Positions 25,101 through 32,980 are shown, counted from the first letter of the stretch. The stretch is 43,393 nucleotides of DNA from an uncultured Bacteroides sp. (GCA_949292025.1 CASEYC010000091.1:1-43393), one strand, 5' to 3'. Numbers and translations are program-made. The notes: generated by a model not told the origin, from the letters alone.

Positions 25101-25404
25101 CGACAAGAACCTGGGTACCCGCATCGACCAAGCCATGGGCTTGGCCATTCCCCAGACCGGTTACATGCTGAACGCTTCCTACCTGCGCATCAAGAATATC
25201 ACTATCGGCTACACCCTGCCGCAAGAGTGGACACGCAAGTTCCGCCTGAACCGCGTGCGCCTCTACGTCAGTGCCGACAATCTCTTTGAGTGGAGTGGCG
25301 TGAAGCCCTTCTTTGACCCTGAGTCTATCACGGACACATCCACCTTCGGCTACGTTTACCCCTTCAGCCGCCAGTATTCCTTCGGACTTAATGTAACATT
25401 CTAA
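22123..25404 (+). CDS. SusC/RagA-family TonB-dependent outer-membrane transporter
   Basis: Outer-membrane barrel of 1093 residues that imports a ligand captured with its SusD partner, powered by TonB. After a signal peptide (cleavage near TPTWA-MG) comes a carboxypeptidase-regulatory-like domain (about residues 46-115, KGQVVDVTGEPLPGASV), the TonB box EVVVVGYG (123-130), a plug (PLILIDGVAADA, LKDASSAAIYGARAAFGVIL) and the long beta-barrel ending in FGLNVTF. No N-terminal STN domain is present, so anti-sigma coupling is unlikely. The SusD gene follows after 17 nt, then three phosphohydrolases instead of glycosidases. Confidence 0.95.
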   Translation: MKRKFYLVRCVLCLSMGLLTVGTPTWAMGDKRPAASVDQVRAKIQVKGQVVDVTGEPLPGASVLEPATGNGAITDIDGNFAVSVSADAVLEVSFVGFSTQQVSVAGRRELKIVLEEDDNTLGEVVVVGYGIQKKVNLSGSVDQINAKDLEKRPISDLSRGLQGMIPNLNIDFTSGEPGQAANINIRGEASINGGSPLILIDGVAADAEEMNRLLPEDIESLSVLKDASSAAIYGARAAFGVILITTKQGSGDRVQVSYNNNFGWKRPSMLTEKTSDPYIYLKLKNIAVLNTPWSSGHVTSDERLEWARQRSDNPDGTPAVRLNPLDETLWEYMGNRDWTSYYLNRSTFNQTHQVSVSGATEKTRFYLSGGFDDEDGLFSGIAKNDKYRRYSMRSKVSYDAWDWLTLSNNTSYVVTERKKPSYYNISSFFDLEPHDMDRNPDGTWASGELGTALAQLVDGGEEKTTYGRLQSTFSGELKFWERMLVINANFTFMKGHEEYDWYKTPYSLGYGPNDIREQGESRAYKGSTDDLYTVLELYGTFNKLFGDRHQVTAILGFNQEYNRSDNFTADRYDIISNSLPSIGLSSGVQYVDETFKDWAIRGLFFRANYSYDSRYIFEVNGRYDGTSRFPKNKRFGFFPSGSMAWRVDSEPFFKESRLTDVFSQFKLRASYGSLGNQLVSEYGYIPYMSSQLGSYLVDGELQQTVTAPGLVSSDYTWEQVQTVNGGIDLGFLRNKLTVTFDFYRRDTKGMLTLGRELPGVLGKEEPQENAANLKTRGWELSIGYQDNFFLAGKPFNWGTRFVLSDSRTWITKFDNPTKNLTQYYEGQEIGEIWGLQSDGFFRSAEEIAALDETEIIPWGALEIVEGWPKYKDLNGDHRITKGTTVDNPGDLSVIGNSAPRFRFGLNLNAEWNGFDVAVFLQGIGKRDFYPQSFLYWGFYQQPYSGGQVHTFDFYRPTTDSDVEMAKHSQSYIAAGLANQNLNAKFPVLQSWLADKNLGTRIDQAMGLAIPQTGYMLNASYLRIKNITIGYTLPQEWTRKFRLNRVRLYVSADNLFEWSGVKPFFDPESITDTSTFGYVYPFSRQYSFGLNVTF

Positions 25405-25421
25405 AACAACGGACAGACACT

Positions 25422-27221
25422 ATGAGACAAAAGATACATACCCTCGTGGCCTTGTCGGCCTCCTTGCTGCTGGGCACTTCGTGCAACGACTCCTTCATGG
25501 ACCGGCAGCCCCACACGGAAATCGGTGTGGAGAGCTACTTCAATACCGAACGCGACTTGCAGATGTACTGCTACGGCCTGATGAACACGCCGGGCTACAG
25601 CTACAATTCGGACCAGGGCACCGATGACCAGGCCACTACCGACATGGTGCTCATCAAGAACATCATGGCCTCGCCCAACCCCACCTCCGTCACCATAGAC
25701 GCCGGGTGGGACTGGGAGCGCCTCTACGACATCAACTTCTTCCTGGCCAACTGCGAGCGTGCCAACGTCACGCCCGAAGTGCTGGCCCACTACCAAGGCG
25801 TGGCGCGCTACTACCGCGCCGCCTTCTACATGGACAAGGTGAAGACCTACTCCGACGTGCCTTGGTATGACAAGGTGCTGACCACCGACGACCCCGACCT
25901 CTACAAGGCCCGCGACAAGCGCGAGGTGGTGGTGCAGCACATCTTCGAGGACTACGAGTTTGCCGCCCAGAATGTGCAGACCGGCCAACCCAAGGGTGCC
26001 ATAGACAAGTGGATTGTCCTTGCCACGCTGGCCCGCCATGCCCTTTACGAAGGCACTTACCGCAAGTATCACCCCGAGCTGGCATTGGAAGCCACGGCCG
26101 ACGAATTCCTGCGCAAGGCCGCCGATGCCGCTTGGCAAATCATGCAGGAGGGCGGTTTCAGCATCTACAACACCGGCAACCCCTACGAGGACTACTATAC
26201 GCTGTTCAACAGTCAGGACCTCACCACCAACCCGGAGATGATCCAGGCCCGCTACTACGAGAACGACATTGCCGAGAACGGCTTCTGGGCCTACATGTTT
26301 GGCAGCTACATCCCTTGCCCCACGAAAGACTTGGTGCAGGCCTACCTGATGGCCGACGGCTCGTACTACTCCTCGCAACCGGGCTACCAGACCAAGCAAT
26401 TCGTCGAGGAGTTTCAGAACCGTGACCCTCGCATCTACCAGACGCTGGCCTATCCCGGCTGGGAGCTGATATACACCGGGACCTACGCCACCGGCGCCGG
26501 CATCTACGTGCAGGAGCTGAGCAAAAACTTCTCCGGCTACCACCAGATCAAGGGATTCATCAACAGCAAGGACGAGAGCTACTACATGGGCATCGACTTC
26601 CCCGTCATCCGTTACGCCGAAGTGCTGCTGACCTACGCCGAGGCCAAGGCCGAGCTGGGCGAACTGACGCAGGATGTGCTGGACGAGACCATCAACGTGC
26701 TGCGCGACCGCGCCGGTATGCCCCATCTGACGATGAACCCGCCTGTCGACCCTGTGATGCAGGCCGCCTTCCCCGGCGTGGAATCCACGCTGCTCGAAAT
26801 CCGTCGCGAACGCCGCGTCGAACTGGTGTTCGAGGGATTCCGCTTCGACGACCTCATGCGCTGGCACGCCGGCAAGTTGTTGGAGAAGGAGCCGGAAGGG
26901 CTCTATTTCCCCAGCCTGGGCAAGTTTGACCTGACGGGCGACGGCATTGAGGACATCTACCTCATCCCCTCCAGCGAGGACATCCCCGCCGAGGAAGACA
27001 AGGAGACCAACGCCTTGGGCAAGAAACTGGCTTACTACCGCACGGGCACCATCGACGACCAGAACGCAACCGTCTACCTCACCGAGGGAGACCACGGGGT
27101 GATATTGACCATCAAGGACATGGGCACGTTCGAGGAACCAAAGTTCTACTACCGTCCCATCCCGAACCACGAGATGGAACTGAATCCCAACCTGGGTCCG
27201 CAACTCTTCGGCTGGGAGTGA
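25422..27221 (+). CDS. SusD/RagB-family surface lipoprotein
   Basis: Ligand-binding lid of the SusC channel, 599 residues. The signal peptide ends in LLGTSC with Cys21 as the lipidated residue, followed by NDSFMDRQPHTEIGVESYFN, typical of RagB/SusD N termini. TPR-like helices (for example YRAAFYMDKVKTYSDVPWYD) and the C-terminal block FPVIRYAEVLLTYAEAKAEL and IRRERRVELVFEGFRFDDLM are complete. Ligand cannot be read from sequence; the neighbouring phosphatases hint at a phosphorylated compound. A nested hairpin follows the stop codon. Confidence 0.95.
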   Translation: MRQKIHTLVALSASLLLGTSCNDSFMDRQPHTEIGVESYFNTERDLQMYCYGLMNTPGYSYNSDQGTDDQATTDMVLIKNIMASPNPTSVTIDAGWDWERLYDINFFLANCERANVTPEVLAHYQGVARYYRAAFYMDKVKTYSDVPWYDKVLTTDDPDLYKARDKREVVVQHIFEDYEFAAQNVQTGQPKGAIDKWIVLATLARHALYEGTYRKYHPELALEATADEFLRKAADAAWQIMQEGGFSIYNTGNPYEDYYTLFNSQDLTTNPEMIQARYYENDIAENGFWAYMFGSYIPCPTKDLVQAYLMADGSYYSSQPGYQTKQFVEEFQNRDPRIYQTLAYPGWELIYTGTYATGAGIYVQELSKNFSGYHQIKGFINSKDESYYMGIDFPVIRYAEVLLTYAEAKAELGELTQDVLDETINVLRDRAGMPHLTMNPPVDPVMQAAFPGVESTLLEIRRERRVELVFEGFRFDDLMRWHAGKLLEKEPEGLYFPSLGKFDLTGDGIEDIYLIPSSEDIPAEEDKETNALGKKLAYYRTGTIDDQNATVYLTEGDHGVILTIKDMGTFEEPKFYYRPIPNHEMELNPNLGPQLFGWE

Positions 27222-27255
27222 TCGGGCGGGTATGTCCCGGCGTTTGCTTACCCAT

Positions 27256-27333
27256 GCCCGCGCCCTTGCTCTGGCGAGCCTCCGCCCGTGCTTAGGCGAG
27301 CACCTAAGCACGCTTAGCGCCTCGCCAGAGCAA
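27256..27333. repeat. GC-rich repeat, locus C, with nested hairpins after susD
   Basis: TTGCTCTGGCGAG (27266-27278) and CTCGCCAGAGCAA (27321-27333) are a perfect 13-bp inverted pair. Inside, GTGCTTAGG (27288-27296) and CCTAAGCAC (27303-27311) form a second perfect 9-bp stem with a 6-nt loop. CCGCCCGTGCTTAGGCG at 27282-27298 is identical to 13549-13565. It could end or weaken transcription from susCD; there is no T tract. Confidence 0.8.
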
Positions 27334-27337
27334 AGCC

Positions 27338-27368
27338 CTTGATAATAAGGCGGAAAAGATTATATTTG
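27338..27368 (+). promoter_or_regulatory. promoter of the calcineurin-like phosphoesterase gene
   Basis: CTTG (27338-27341), 19 nt, TATATTTG (27361-27368), located directly after the susD hairpin. The phosphatase genes may therefore be transcribed apart from susCD. Confidence 0.6.
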
Positions 27369-27404
27369 CAGTGTAAAAAATGATTTATATTAATTAGTTT
27401 GACA

Positions 27405-28313
27405 ATGAAAAGAAAAAATCTCCTGAAATGGTCGGCCCTGTGCTGCCTGACCGTCCTGTTGGCCTCTTGCGGCACGGCGGGAAAAGAAAACCAATCCGCA
27501 CAACCCGCCACGAAACTGACCTTCGCCTACCTGACCGACGTGCACCTGAACAAGGACAATGCGGGCAACGGCAATGAAGGCTTGCGCAAAGCCCTGAAGG
27601 CAGCCGTGGACAACGGTGCTGAGTTCGTGATGTTTGGCGGCGACAACGCCGACACCGACCATCTGGGCGAGGCCGAAACCACAGCCGACACCCTGCACGC
27701 CCGCTTCGTCCGTCTGGTGGAGGAAGCCGGGTTGCCCGCCTACTACACCATCGGCAACCACGACCGCTTCTACCGCTCCGAAGGCCAGCCGGACACGCTG
27801 GGCTTCAAGATGTTCGAGAAGCACTACGGCCCCACCTATCGGTCCTTCACCCAGAAAGGCGTGCACTTCGTCATCCTCAACGCCCTCTATCCGCAGGGCG
27901 ATGATGCTCCCTACAACGTGGGTGCCGAGCAGCTGGAGTGGCTGAAGGCCGACCTGGACACCGTGGCCCGCGAGACGCCCGTCATCGTGTCCATCCACGT
28001 GCCCATGCTCTCGCTCTACTATCCCGTGGTGGATGGCAGCATGAAGGCTTGGGACATGATAGCCGACACCAAGGCCGTGGTGGATGTCTTGAAGGAACAC
28101 AACACGCAGCTTGTCCTCCAGGGCCACCAGCACATCTATGAGCAGATTCAGGAGCGCGACCTGTGGTTTGTTACCGCCGGTGCCGTGTCCGCCTATTGGT
28201 GGCAAGGCGCATTCCTGACCACCGAAGAGGGCCTCTTGCTGGTCAAGGTGGACGAGAACAATCGCGTCACGTGGGAATACGTGGACTATGGTTGGGATGT
28301 GGAGAAGAACTAA
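27405..28313 (+). CDS. calcineurin-like metallophosphoesterase lipoprotein
   Basis: Predicted cell-envelope phosphomono- or diesterase of 302 residues. The start at 27405 gives a lipoprotein signal with LLASC (Cys22); the longer frame only adds a TTG start. Metal ligands of the family are visible: DVH (Asp45, His47), GGDN (Asp80), GNHD (Asn118-His119-Asp120), SIHVPM and GHQH. The C-terminal part (VTAGAVSAYWW...EGLLLVKVDENN) resembles secreted phosphoesterases of the CpdA-like group. It lies between susD and a PHP-domain gene that starts 19 nt later. Substrate unknown. Confidence 0.88.
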   Translation: MKRKNLLKWSALCCLTVLLASCGTAGKENQSAQPATKLTFAYLTDVHLNKDNAGNGNEGLRKALKAAVDNGAEFVMFGGDNADTDHLGEAETTADTLHARFVRLVEEAGLPAYYTIGNHDRFYRSEGQPDTLGFKMFEKHYGPTYRSFTQKGVHFVILNALYPQGDDAPYNVGAEQLEWLKADLDTVARETPVIVSIHVPMLSLYYPVVDGSMKAWDMIADTKAVVDVLKEHNTQLVLQGHQHIYEQIQERDLWFVTAGAVSAYWWQGAFLTTEEGLLLVKVDENNRVTWEYVDYGWDVEKN

Positions 28314-28332
28314 TCACTATTAATTATTGACA

Positions 28333-29460
28333 ATGAGAAACAAGAGTATCATCTTGGCAGCGGCGTTGCTCGCTGCCTCGGCCGGCTGGACAGGCGCGTC
28401 CGCCCAGCAGGGCCAAGACCTGCCCGACCGCGTGAAGATGGGGCAGGAGAGAGTGAAAGTGCGCAAGGAAATCCGCCTGCCGCAAGTGGCCGGCTACGCC
28501 CTGTTGAAGTGTGACCTGCACATCCACACCATATTTTCGGACGGCATCGTGTGGCCGTCTCTCCGGGTGCGCGAGGCGTGGGAAGAAGGCTTGGACGCCA
28601 TCGCCCTGACCGACCACGTCGAGGGGCAGCCCGCCCGCGAAGGCGTGCAGAAGGGTGACCTGGACCTGGCCTGCAAGAACGCCGAGGAAGAGGCCGACCG
28701 CCGCGACATTATCCTGATAAAGGGGGCCGAAATCACCCGTTCCATGCCTCCCGGCCACCTCAACGCCCTTTTCCTGAACGATGTGGACGCCTTGCAGCAG
28801 GAGGACGTGACGGATGCCTTGAAGGCTGCCAAGAAGCAGGGCGCGTTCATCTTCTGGAACCATCCGGGCTGGAATGTCAAGGAGGTGAAGTGGCACGACC
28901 TGCATGAACAGCTTTGGAAGGAAGGCCTCCTGAATGGCATCGAGGTGTACAACGAGTTCGAATGGTATCCCAAAGCCTTGGAGTGGGCCAAGGAGAAGAA
29001 CCTCACCCTGGTGGCCAACACCGATGTGCACGATGTCATCGAGCGTCTGTACGACAAGCGTTATGCCTCCCACCGACCTCTGACGCTGGTGATGGCCAAG
29101 GAGAAGAGTGCCGCCGCCATCAAGGAAGCGCTCTTTGCCGGCCGCACCCTCATCTGGTTCTATGACACGCTGGTGGGCAAAGCCGATTACTTGGAGGAGT
29201 TCTTCCGGGCGGCCGTGCAGGTGGAGACCCCTCATCACGTGACGGACGCCTATGCTTACCTGACGGTGAAGAACACCTGCGATGTCCCCTTCACACTTCA
29301 GGCTGAAGATGCTCCCCAAGGCTATCCCGCTTCCATCGTGTTGCCCGCCGGGGCATCGGTGGTGGTCAGCGTGCCGAAGGACGGGGCCGGCCATGTCTCC
29401 TACACGGTGACCAACCTGCTCACCGCCTACGGGCAAGGCGTGGAAGTTTCATTGTTTTAA
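28333..29460 (+). CDS. secreted PHP-domain phosphoesterase
   Basis: A 375-residue exported protein (signal peptide to about GASAQ, residue 25). The PHP metal-binding motifs are DLHIHTIFSDG (residues 61-71), LTDHVE (92-97), the central Glu in IKGAEITR, WNHPG and NTDVHD, so the trinuclear site appears complete. The last ~90 residues (VETPHHVTDAYAYLTVKNTC and on) look like a small beta-sandwich, which PHP proteins of polymerases or histidinol phosphatase lack. The ATG at 28333 is preferred over an in-frame TTG six bases upstream. Likely cotranscribed with the preceding phosphoesterase. Related secreted PHP proteins are annotated as phosphotransferases or phosphoesterases without known substrates. 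Confidence 0.87.
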   Translation: MRNKSIILAAALLAASAGWTGASAQQGQDLPDRVKMGQERVKVRKEIRLPQVAGYALLKCDLHIHTIFSDGIVWPSLRVREAWEEGLDAIALTDHVEGQPAREGVQKGDLDLACKNAEEEADRRDIILIKGAEITRSMPPGHLNALFLNDVDALQQEDVTDALKAAKKQGAFIFWNHPGWNVKEVKWHDLHEQLWKEGLLNGIEVYNEFEWYPKALEWAKEKNLTLVANTDVHDVIERLYDKRYASHRPLTLVMAKEKSAAAIKEALFAGRTLIWFYDTLVGKADYLEEFFRAAVQVETPHHVTDAYAYLTVKNTCDVPFTLQAEDAPQGYPASIVLPAGASVVVSVPKDGAGHVSYTVTNLLTAYGQGVEVSLF

Positions 29461-29485
29461 CGGACAATAAGGACAGAGGTAGGCC

Positions 29486-29513
29486 GAAAATGCCTACCTT
29501 TGTTCGCATTTTC
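29486..29513 (+). promoter_or_regulatory. alkaline phosphatase promoter inside an inverted repeat
   Basis: TACCTTTG (29495-29502) is a perfect -7 box. It is flanked by GAAAATGC (29486-29493) and GCATTTTC (29506-29513), an exact 8-bp inverted pair with a 12-nt centre. No TTTG -33 box is seen. The palindrome may be an operator. Confidence 0.5.
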
Positions 29514-29561
29514 ACGGACGTGGACAATAACTTTCATTTCAAACCATAAACATTTGCAGTT

Positions 29562-30962
29562 ATGAAGAGACTGACCTATCTTTTGTTTTTCGTCCTGCTG
29601 GCGGTGACAGCCCAAGCCCAGCGGGCCAAGTATGTGTTCTATTTCATTGGCGACGGCATGGGCCTGAACCAGGTGAACACCACGGAGATGTATCTGGGCG
29701 AACAGGATGGCCGCATCGGCATTGCCTCCCTGACTTTCGCCTCGTTCCCCGTGGCCGGCATGGCAACTACTTATTCCGCCACCAACTCCATCACCGACTC
29801 GGCGGCAGGCGGCACGGCCTTGGCCACCGGTTCAAAGACCTACAACGGTGCCATCGGCGTGAACACGGACAAGGAAACCGTGATGAGCGTGGCCGAGCGT
29901 GCCAAGCGTTCCGGCAAGAAAGTGGGTGTGACCACCAGCGTCAGCGTGGACCACGCAACGCCCGCTTCCTTCTACGCCCATCAGCCGGACCGAAACATGT
30001 ATTATGAAATTGCCCAGGATATGCTGAAGGCAGGCTTCGACTTCTATGCCGGCGGCGGTTTCCTGAAGCCGGACAAGACCTTTGACGGCAAGGACGCTCC
30101 CAGCATCTTCCCGCAAATCGAGGAGGCCGGTTACACGTTGGCCCGTGGCGTGGAGGAGTATGAGGCCAAGTGTGACGATGCCGACAAGATGGTGCTGATT
30201 CAGGAGGAAGGTGCCGACCCGTCGTGCCTGCCCTACGCCATCGACCGCGAGGAAAGCGACTTGACGCTGAAGCAAATCACCGAGAGTGCCATCGACTTCC
30301 TGATGAAGGATAACAACAAGGGCTTCTTCCTGATGGTGGAAGGCGGAAAGATTGACTGGGCCTGCCACAACAACGATGTTGGCACGGTGGTCCGCGAAGT
30401 GCTGGATTTGGATGCTGCGGTCAAAGTGGCTTACGAGTTCTACAAGAAGCACCCGAAGGAAACGCTCATCGTCATCACCGCCGACCACGAGACCGGTGGC
30501 CTGGGCATGGGATACGATGGTTATACACTGGCCTTGAAATCGTTGGCCAACCAGGATAACTCGCAGGAAACCTTGTCTCGTGCCATCACTGACCTGCGTA
30601 AAAATGCGGGCCATAAGGCAACGTGGGAAGAAGCAAAGGCCCTGCTGGCCGATAAGATGGGCTTCTGGGAAGAACTGCCCTTGAGCTGGGAGCAGGAACG
30701 TCTGTTGCACGATGTCTATCAGGAATCTTTTGTGGAGAACCACGTGGAGTTTGCCGAGAGCATGTACGCCAAGACCGAGCCGTTGGCCGCTGCCGCCCGC
30801 AAGGTAATGAGCCAGTTGGCGTTGGTTGGCTGGACGTCGGGCGACCACACGGCCGAGTATGTGCCTGTCTTCGCCATCGGTGCCGGATCCAAGGCGTTCT
30901 TCGGCAAGATGGACAATACGGACATCCCCAAGCGCATCGCCAAGGCGGCCGGTTACAAATAA
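29562..30962 (+). CDS. alkaline phosphatase
   Basis: Secreted metal-dependent phosphomonoesterase of 466 residues with a signal peptide (cleavage near TAQAQ). The PhoA-type active site is visible: Asp31 in FIGDGMG, nucleophile Ser80 in TDSAAGGTALATG, SVDHATPASFYAH, EGGKIDWACHNND and ITADHETGG, and the last metal His in SGDHTAEYVPVFA. All zinc and magnesium ligands appear kept. It ends the phosphatase group after susCD, has its own -7 element, and is followed by a large palindrome. Role: phosphate release in the periplasm or at the surface. Confidence 0.93.
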   Translation: MKRLTYLLFFVLLAVTAQAQRAKYVFYFIGDGMGLNQVNTTEMYLGEQDGRIGIASLTFASFPVAGMATTYSATNSITDSAAGGTALATGSKTYNGAIGVNTDKETVMSVAERAKRSGKKVGVTTSVSVDHATPASFYAHQPDRNMYYEIAQDMLKAGFDFYAGGGFLKPDKTFDGKDAPSIFPQIEEAGYTLARGVEEYEAKCDDADKMVLIQEEGADPSCLPYAIDREESDLTLKQITESAIDFLMKDNNKGFFLMVEGGKIDWACHNNDVGTVVREVLDLDAAVKVAYEFYKKHPKETLIVITADHETGGLGMGYDGYTLALKSLANQDNSQETLSRAITDLRKNAGHKATWEEAKALLADKMGFWEELPLSWEQERLLHDVYQESFVENHVEFAESMYAKTEPLAAAARKVMSQLALVGWTSGDHTAEYVPVFAIGAGSKAFFGKMDNTDIPKRIAKAAGYK

Positions 30963-30982
30963 CGGGCAAACCGATATAAGTC

Positions 30983-31057
30983 AGGCGCGGATTACGCGGA
31001 TTCCACGGATTCTTTCCCTTATGGGTTTATTCCGTGAAATCCGCGTAATCCGCGCCT
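30983..31057. repeat. intergenic palindromic repeat, GCGGAT family, copy 3
   Basis: Left arm 30983-31009 and right arm 31031-31057 are 27-nt inverse copies with one mismatch and a 21-nt loop. The right arm is identical to 3689-3715. It sits between the convergent alkaline phosphatase and lpxH-like genes and could serve both as terminator, though it has no T tract. Confidence 0.9.
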
Positions 31058-31069
31058 CTTTTCGTGTCG

Positions 31070-31834
31070 TTACAACTGCGTTTCTCCTTCGATGTAGTTT
31101 TCCAGGAAGAGGTGTTCCCCGTCGAACACGGCATAGGAGAAGAAGTTGATCCAGTCGCCCAGGATGACCACGCGCGATGTGGCGTTCAGCATCAGGTCCA
31201 GCTCGATGTGGCGGTGTCCGTAGATGAAGTAGTTGATGTCCGGGTGCGTCTTCAGGTAGTCCTTGGTGTAGAGCACCAGCGGCTCTTTGTCCTCACCCAT
31301 GTAGTCCGGGTCCTTGCCGTCCACGCGCTTCAGGCGGCTGTGCTTGGCCCAGTTCAAGCCCAAAGCTACGCTCCAGCGGGGATGCAGGGCAGAGAATAGG
31401 CGTTGCATCGTGCGGCTGTGGAACAGCAGGCGCAGCAGTTTGAAGCCCGCGTCGGGGTCGCCCAGGCCGTCGCCGTGGGCCAGGTAGAACTCCTTGCCGC
31501 AGATTTCGGTGGTCAATGCCTCGCGGTGCAAGATGACGCCGCACTCCTTCTCCAGGTAGTCGCCGCACCAAATGTCGTGGTTACCGATGAAGAAATGCAC
31601 TTCCACCCCGAGGTCCGTCAGCTCGGACACCTTGCCCAGGAAGCGCGTGTAGCCCTTGGGCACGACGGTCTTGAACTCGTACCAGAAGTCGAACATGTCG
31701 CCCAGCAGGTAGACGGCCGAAGCCTTGTGCTTGATGCTGTCCAGGAAGCGGACCAGGCGACGTTCCTGCGTCCGTCCGTGGGGGATGGCGAGCGAGCCCA
31801 GATGGGCATCGGAGAGGAAGTAGACGTTCTTCAT
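31070..31834 (-). CDS. lpxH: UDP-2,3-diacylglucosamine diphosphatase (LpxH-like)
   Basis: Calcineurin-fold hydrolase of the lipid A pathway that makes lipid X from UDP-diacylglucosamine. The 254 residues include SDAHLG (Asp9, His11), LGDMFDFWYEF (Asp46), FIGNHDIW (Asn85-His86-Asp87), LAHGDGLG, and FIYGHRHIE, the order typical of LpxH. Closely related proteins of the same fold differ in substrate, so the exact enzyme is likely but not certain. It starts 12 nt after the stop codon of the thioredoxin lipoprotein gene, in one operon with it and the DUF59 gene. Confidence 0.85.
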   Translation of the reverse strand: MKNVYFLSDAHLGSLAIPHGRTQERRLVRFLDSIKHKASAVYLLGDMFDFWYEFKTVVPKGYTRFLGKVSELTDLGVEVHFFIGNHDIWCGDYLEKECGVILHREALTTEICGKEFYLAHGDGLGDPDAGFKLLRLLFHSRTMQRLFSALHPRWSVALGLNWAKHSRLKRVDGKDPDYMGEDKEPLVLYTKDYLKTHPDINYFIYGHRHIELDLMLNATSRVVILGDWINFFSYAVFDGEHLFLENYIEGETQL

Positions 31835-31846
31835 ATCGCTTGCTCG

Positions 31847-32980
31847 TTATTTAAACAATTCGTCCAGGTATTCGTAGAAGGCCGGGTCTTCGCCCACCAC
31901 TACCTTCGCAATCTTGCCTTCGGGGTCCACGACAATCTTCGTGGGATAACCCTGTATGGCATAGAGGATGCTGACATCGGGGTCGCCGGCGTTGCGCACG
32001 TGCAGCCAGGGCAATTCATGCTTCTCCACGGCGGCCTTCCATTTCTCCTCCGTGTCGCGGCAATCGATGCCCAGGATTTCCAGCTTGCCCTTGTACTTTT
32101 CGTAGTACTTCTTCATATCGGGGATGCCCTTGATGCACCAGCCGCACCAGCTTCCCCAAAAGTCCAACACAACGTATTTGCCGCGCAGGGACGAGAGGGC
32201 GAGAGGCTGGCCGTTCAGGTCGTTCAGGGTGAAGTCGGGGGCGGGGAGTCCTTCCTTGATCTTGGCTTCGGCTTCCTTGCGGGCCTTTATCTTCTTCACC
32301 TGCGCATCCATATATTGGTAGAGCACGGCGAATGCGCCGTTTTTGGCTTTGTCGCCCAGCAGGGACAGGGCTTCTTCCATCCGGCTTCCGGATTGGGAGG
32401 CCAGGAAAACGGAGGCATCCTCGTCCGGATGTTGGCGAATATAATCGATGTGCAGAGCCATCGCCTGTTGTCCCAACGCCTGTATTTGTGCGGTGATGGT
32501 GGAATCTTCCGGGAGGTCTGTCGGGTCTATGTCTCTGCGTTTCTTCAGGATGGTCTGGAGGGAGTCGATGGTGGGTTGCCACGTCTTTTCGGCTTCGTTG
32601 AGGGAGGCATAGAGGTCACTGCCTTCCACGCTGTAATCTTCCATGGAACCGTTTACCGTCAGCACGTCGCCGGGAAGAGCCACGACGTGTATGCTATGCC
32701 TCATGTCCAGGGCCTTGTTTCCAGTAGGTTTTGCGTAGATGCTCACTTGCAGGGGCAGCGTGTCGGCCTGCAATTCCAGGTTGAATTTGCCTTGCTGCAT
32801 GACGATGGTGTCTGCTATCCTCGGGCTGTTCTCAACGGGAGGCATGGCGAGTATATTGACCAGCAGTGTGTCGCTCTCCACCCCCGTCAGCGTGCCGCTG
32901 ATGGTGGTTCCCTTCTGTGCGGGTTGGCAGGCGCAAAGCAGTGCAGCCCCGACCAGTCCCATAAGTGTTACTTTTTTCAT
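31847..32980 (-). CDS. thioredoxin-like (TlpA/DUF4369) lipoprotein
   Basis: Envelope disulfide reductase-like protein of 377 residues. The signal peptide MKKVTLMGLVGAALL leads to CACQ, with Cys18 as the probable lipid site. The N-terminal part (about 25-130, TTISGTLTGVESDTLLVN) is a DUF4369-type beta domain. A helical middle region follows, then a TlpA-like thioredoxin domain from about 245 with APDFTLNDLNG, the redox motif Cys279-Gly-Trp-Cys282, and the cis-Pro in GYPTKIVVD. The start at 32980 was chosen for the signal; upstream codons come from an ATGAAGAATG spacer repeat. Substrate unknown. Confidence 0.87.
   Translation of the reverse strand: MKKVTLMGLVGAALLCACQPAQKGTTISGTLTGVESDTLLVNILAMPPVENSPRIADTIVMQQGKFNLELQADTLPLQVSIYAKPTGNKALDMRHSIHVVALPGDVLTVNGSMEDYSVEGSDLYASLNEAEKTWQPTIDSLQTILKKRRDIDPTDLPEDSTITAQIQALGQQAMALHIDYIRQHPDEDASVFLASQSGSRMEEALSLLGDKAKNGAFAVLYQYMDAQVKKIKARKEAEAKIKEGLPAPDFTLNDLNGQPLALSSLRGKYVVLDFWGSWCGWCIKGIPDMKKYYEKYKGKLEILGIDCRDTEEKWKAAVEKHELPWLHVRNAGDPDVSILYAIQGYPTKIVVDPEGKIAKVVVGEDPAFYEYLDELFK

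Noticed and set aside
22123-27221. Classical polysaccharide utilisation locus
   Set aside because: SusC and SusD are present, but no carbohydrate-active enzyme or typical PUL regulator is encoded within the window on either side.
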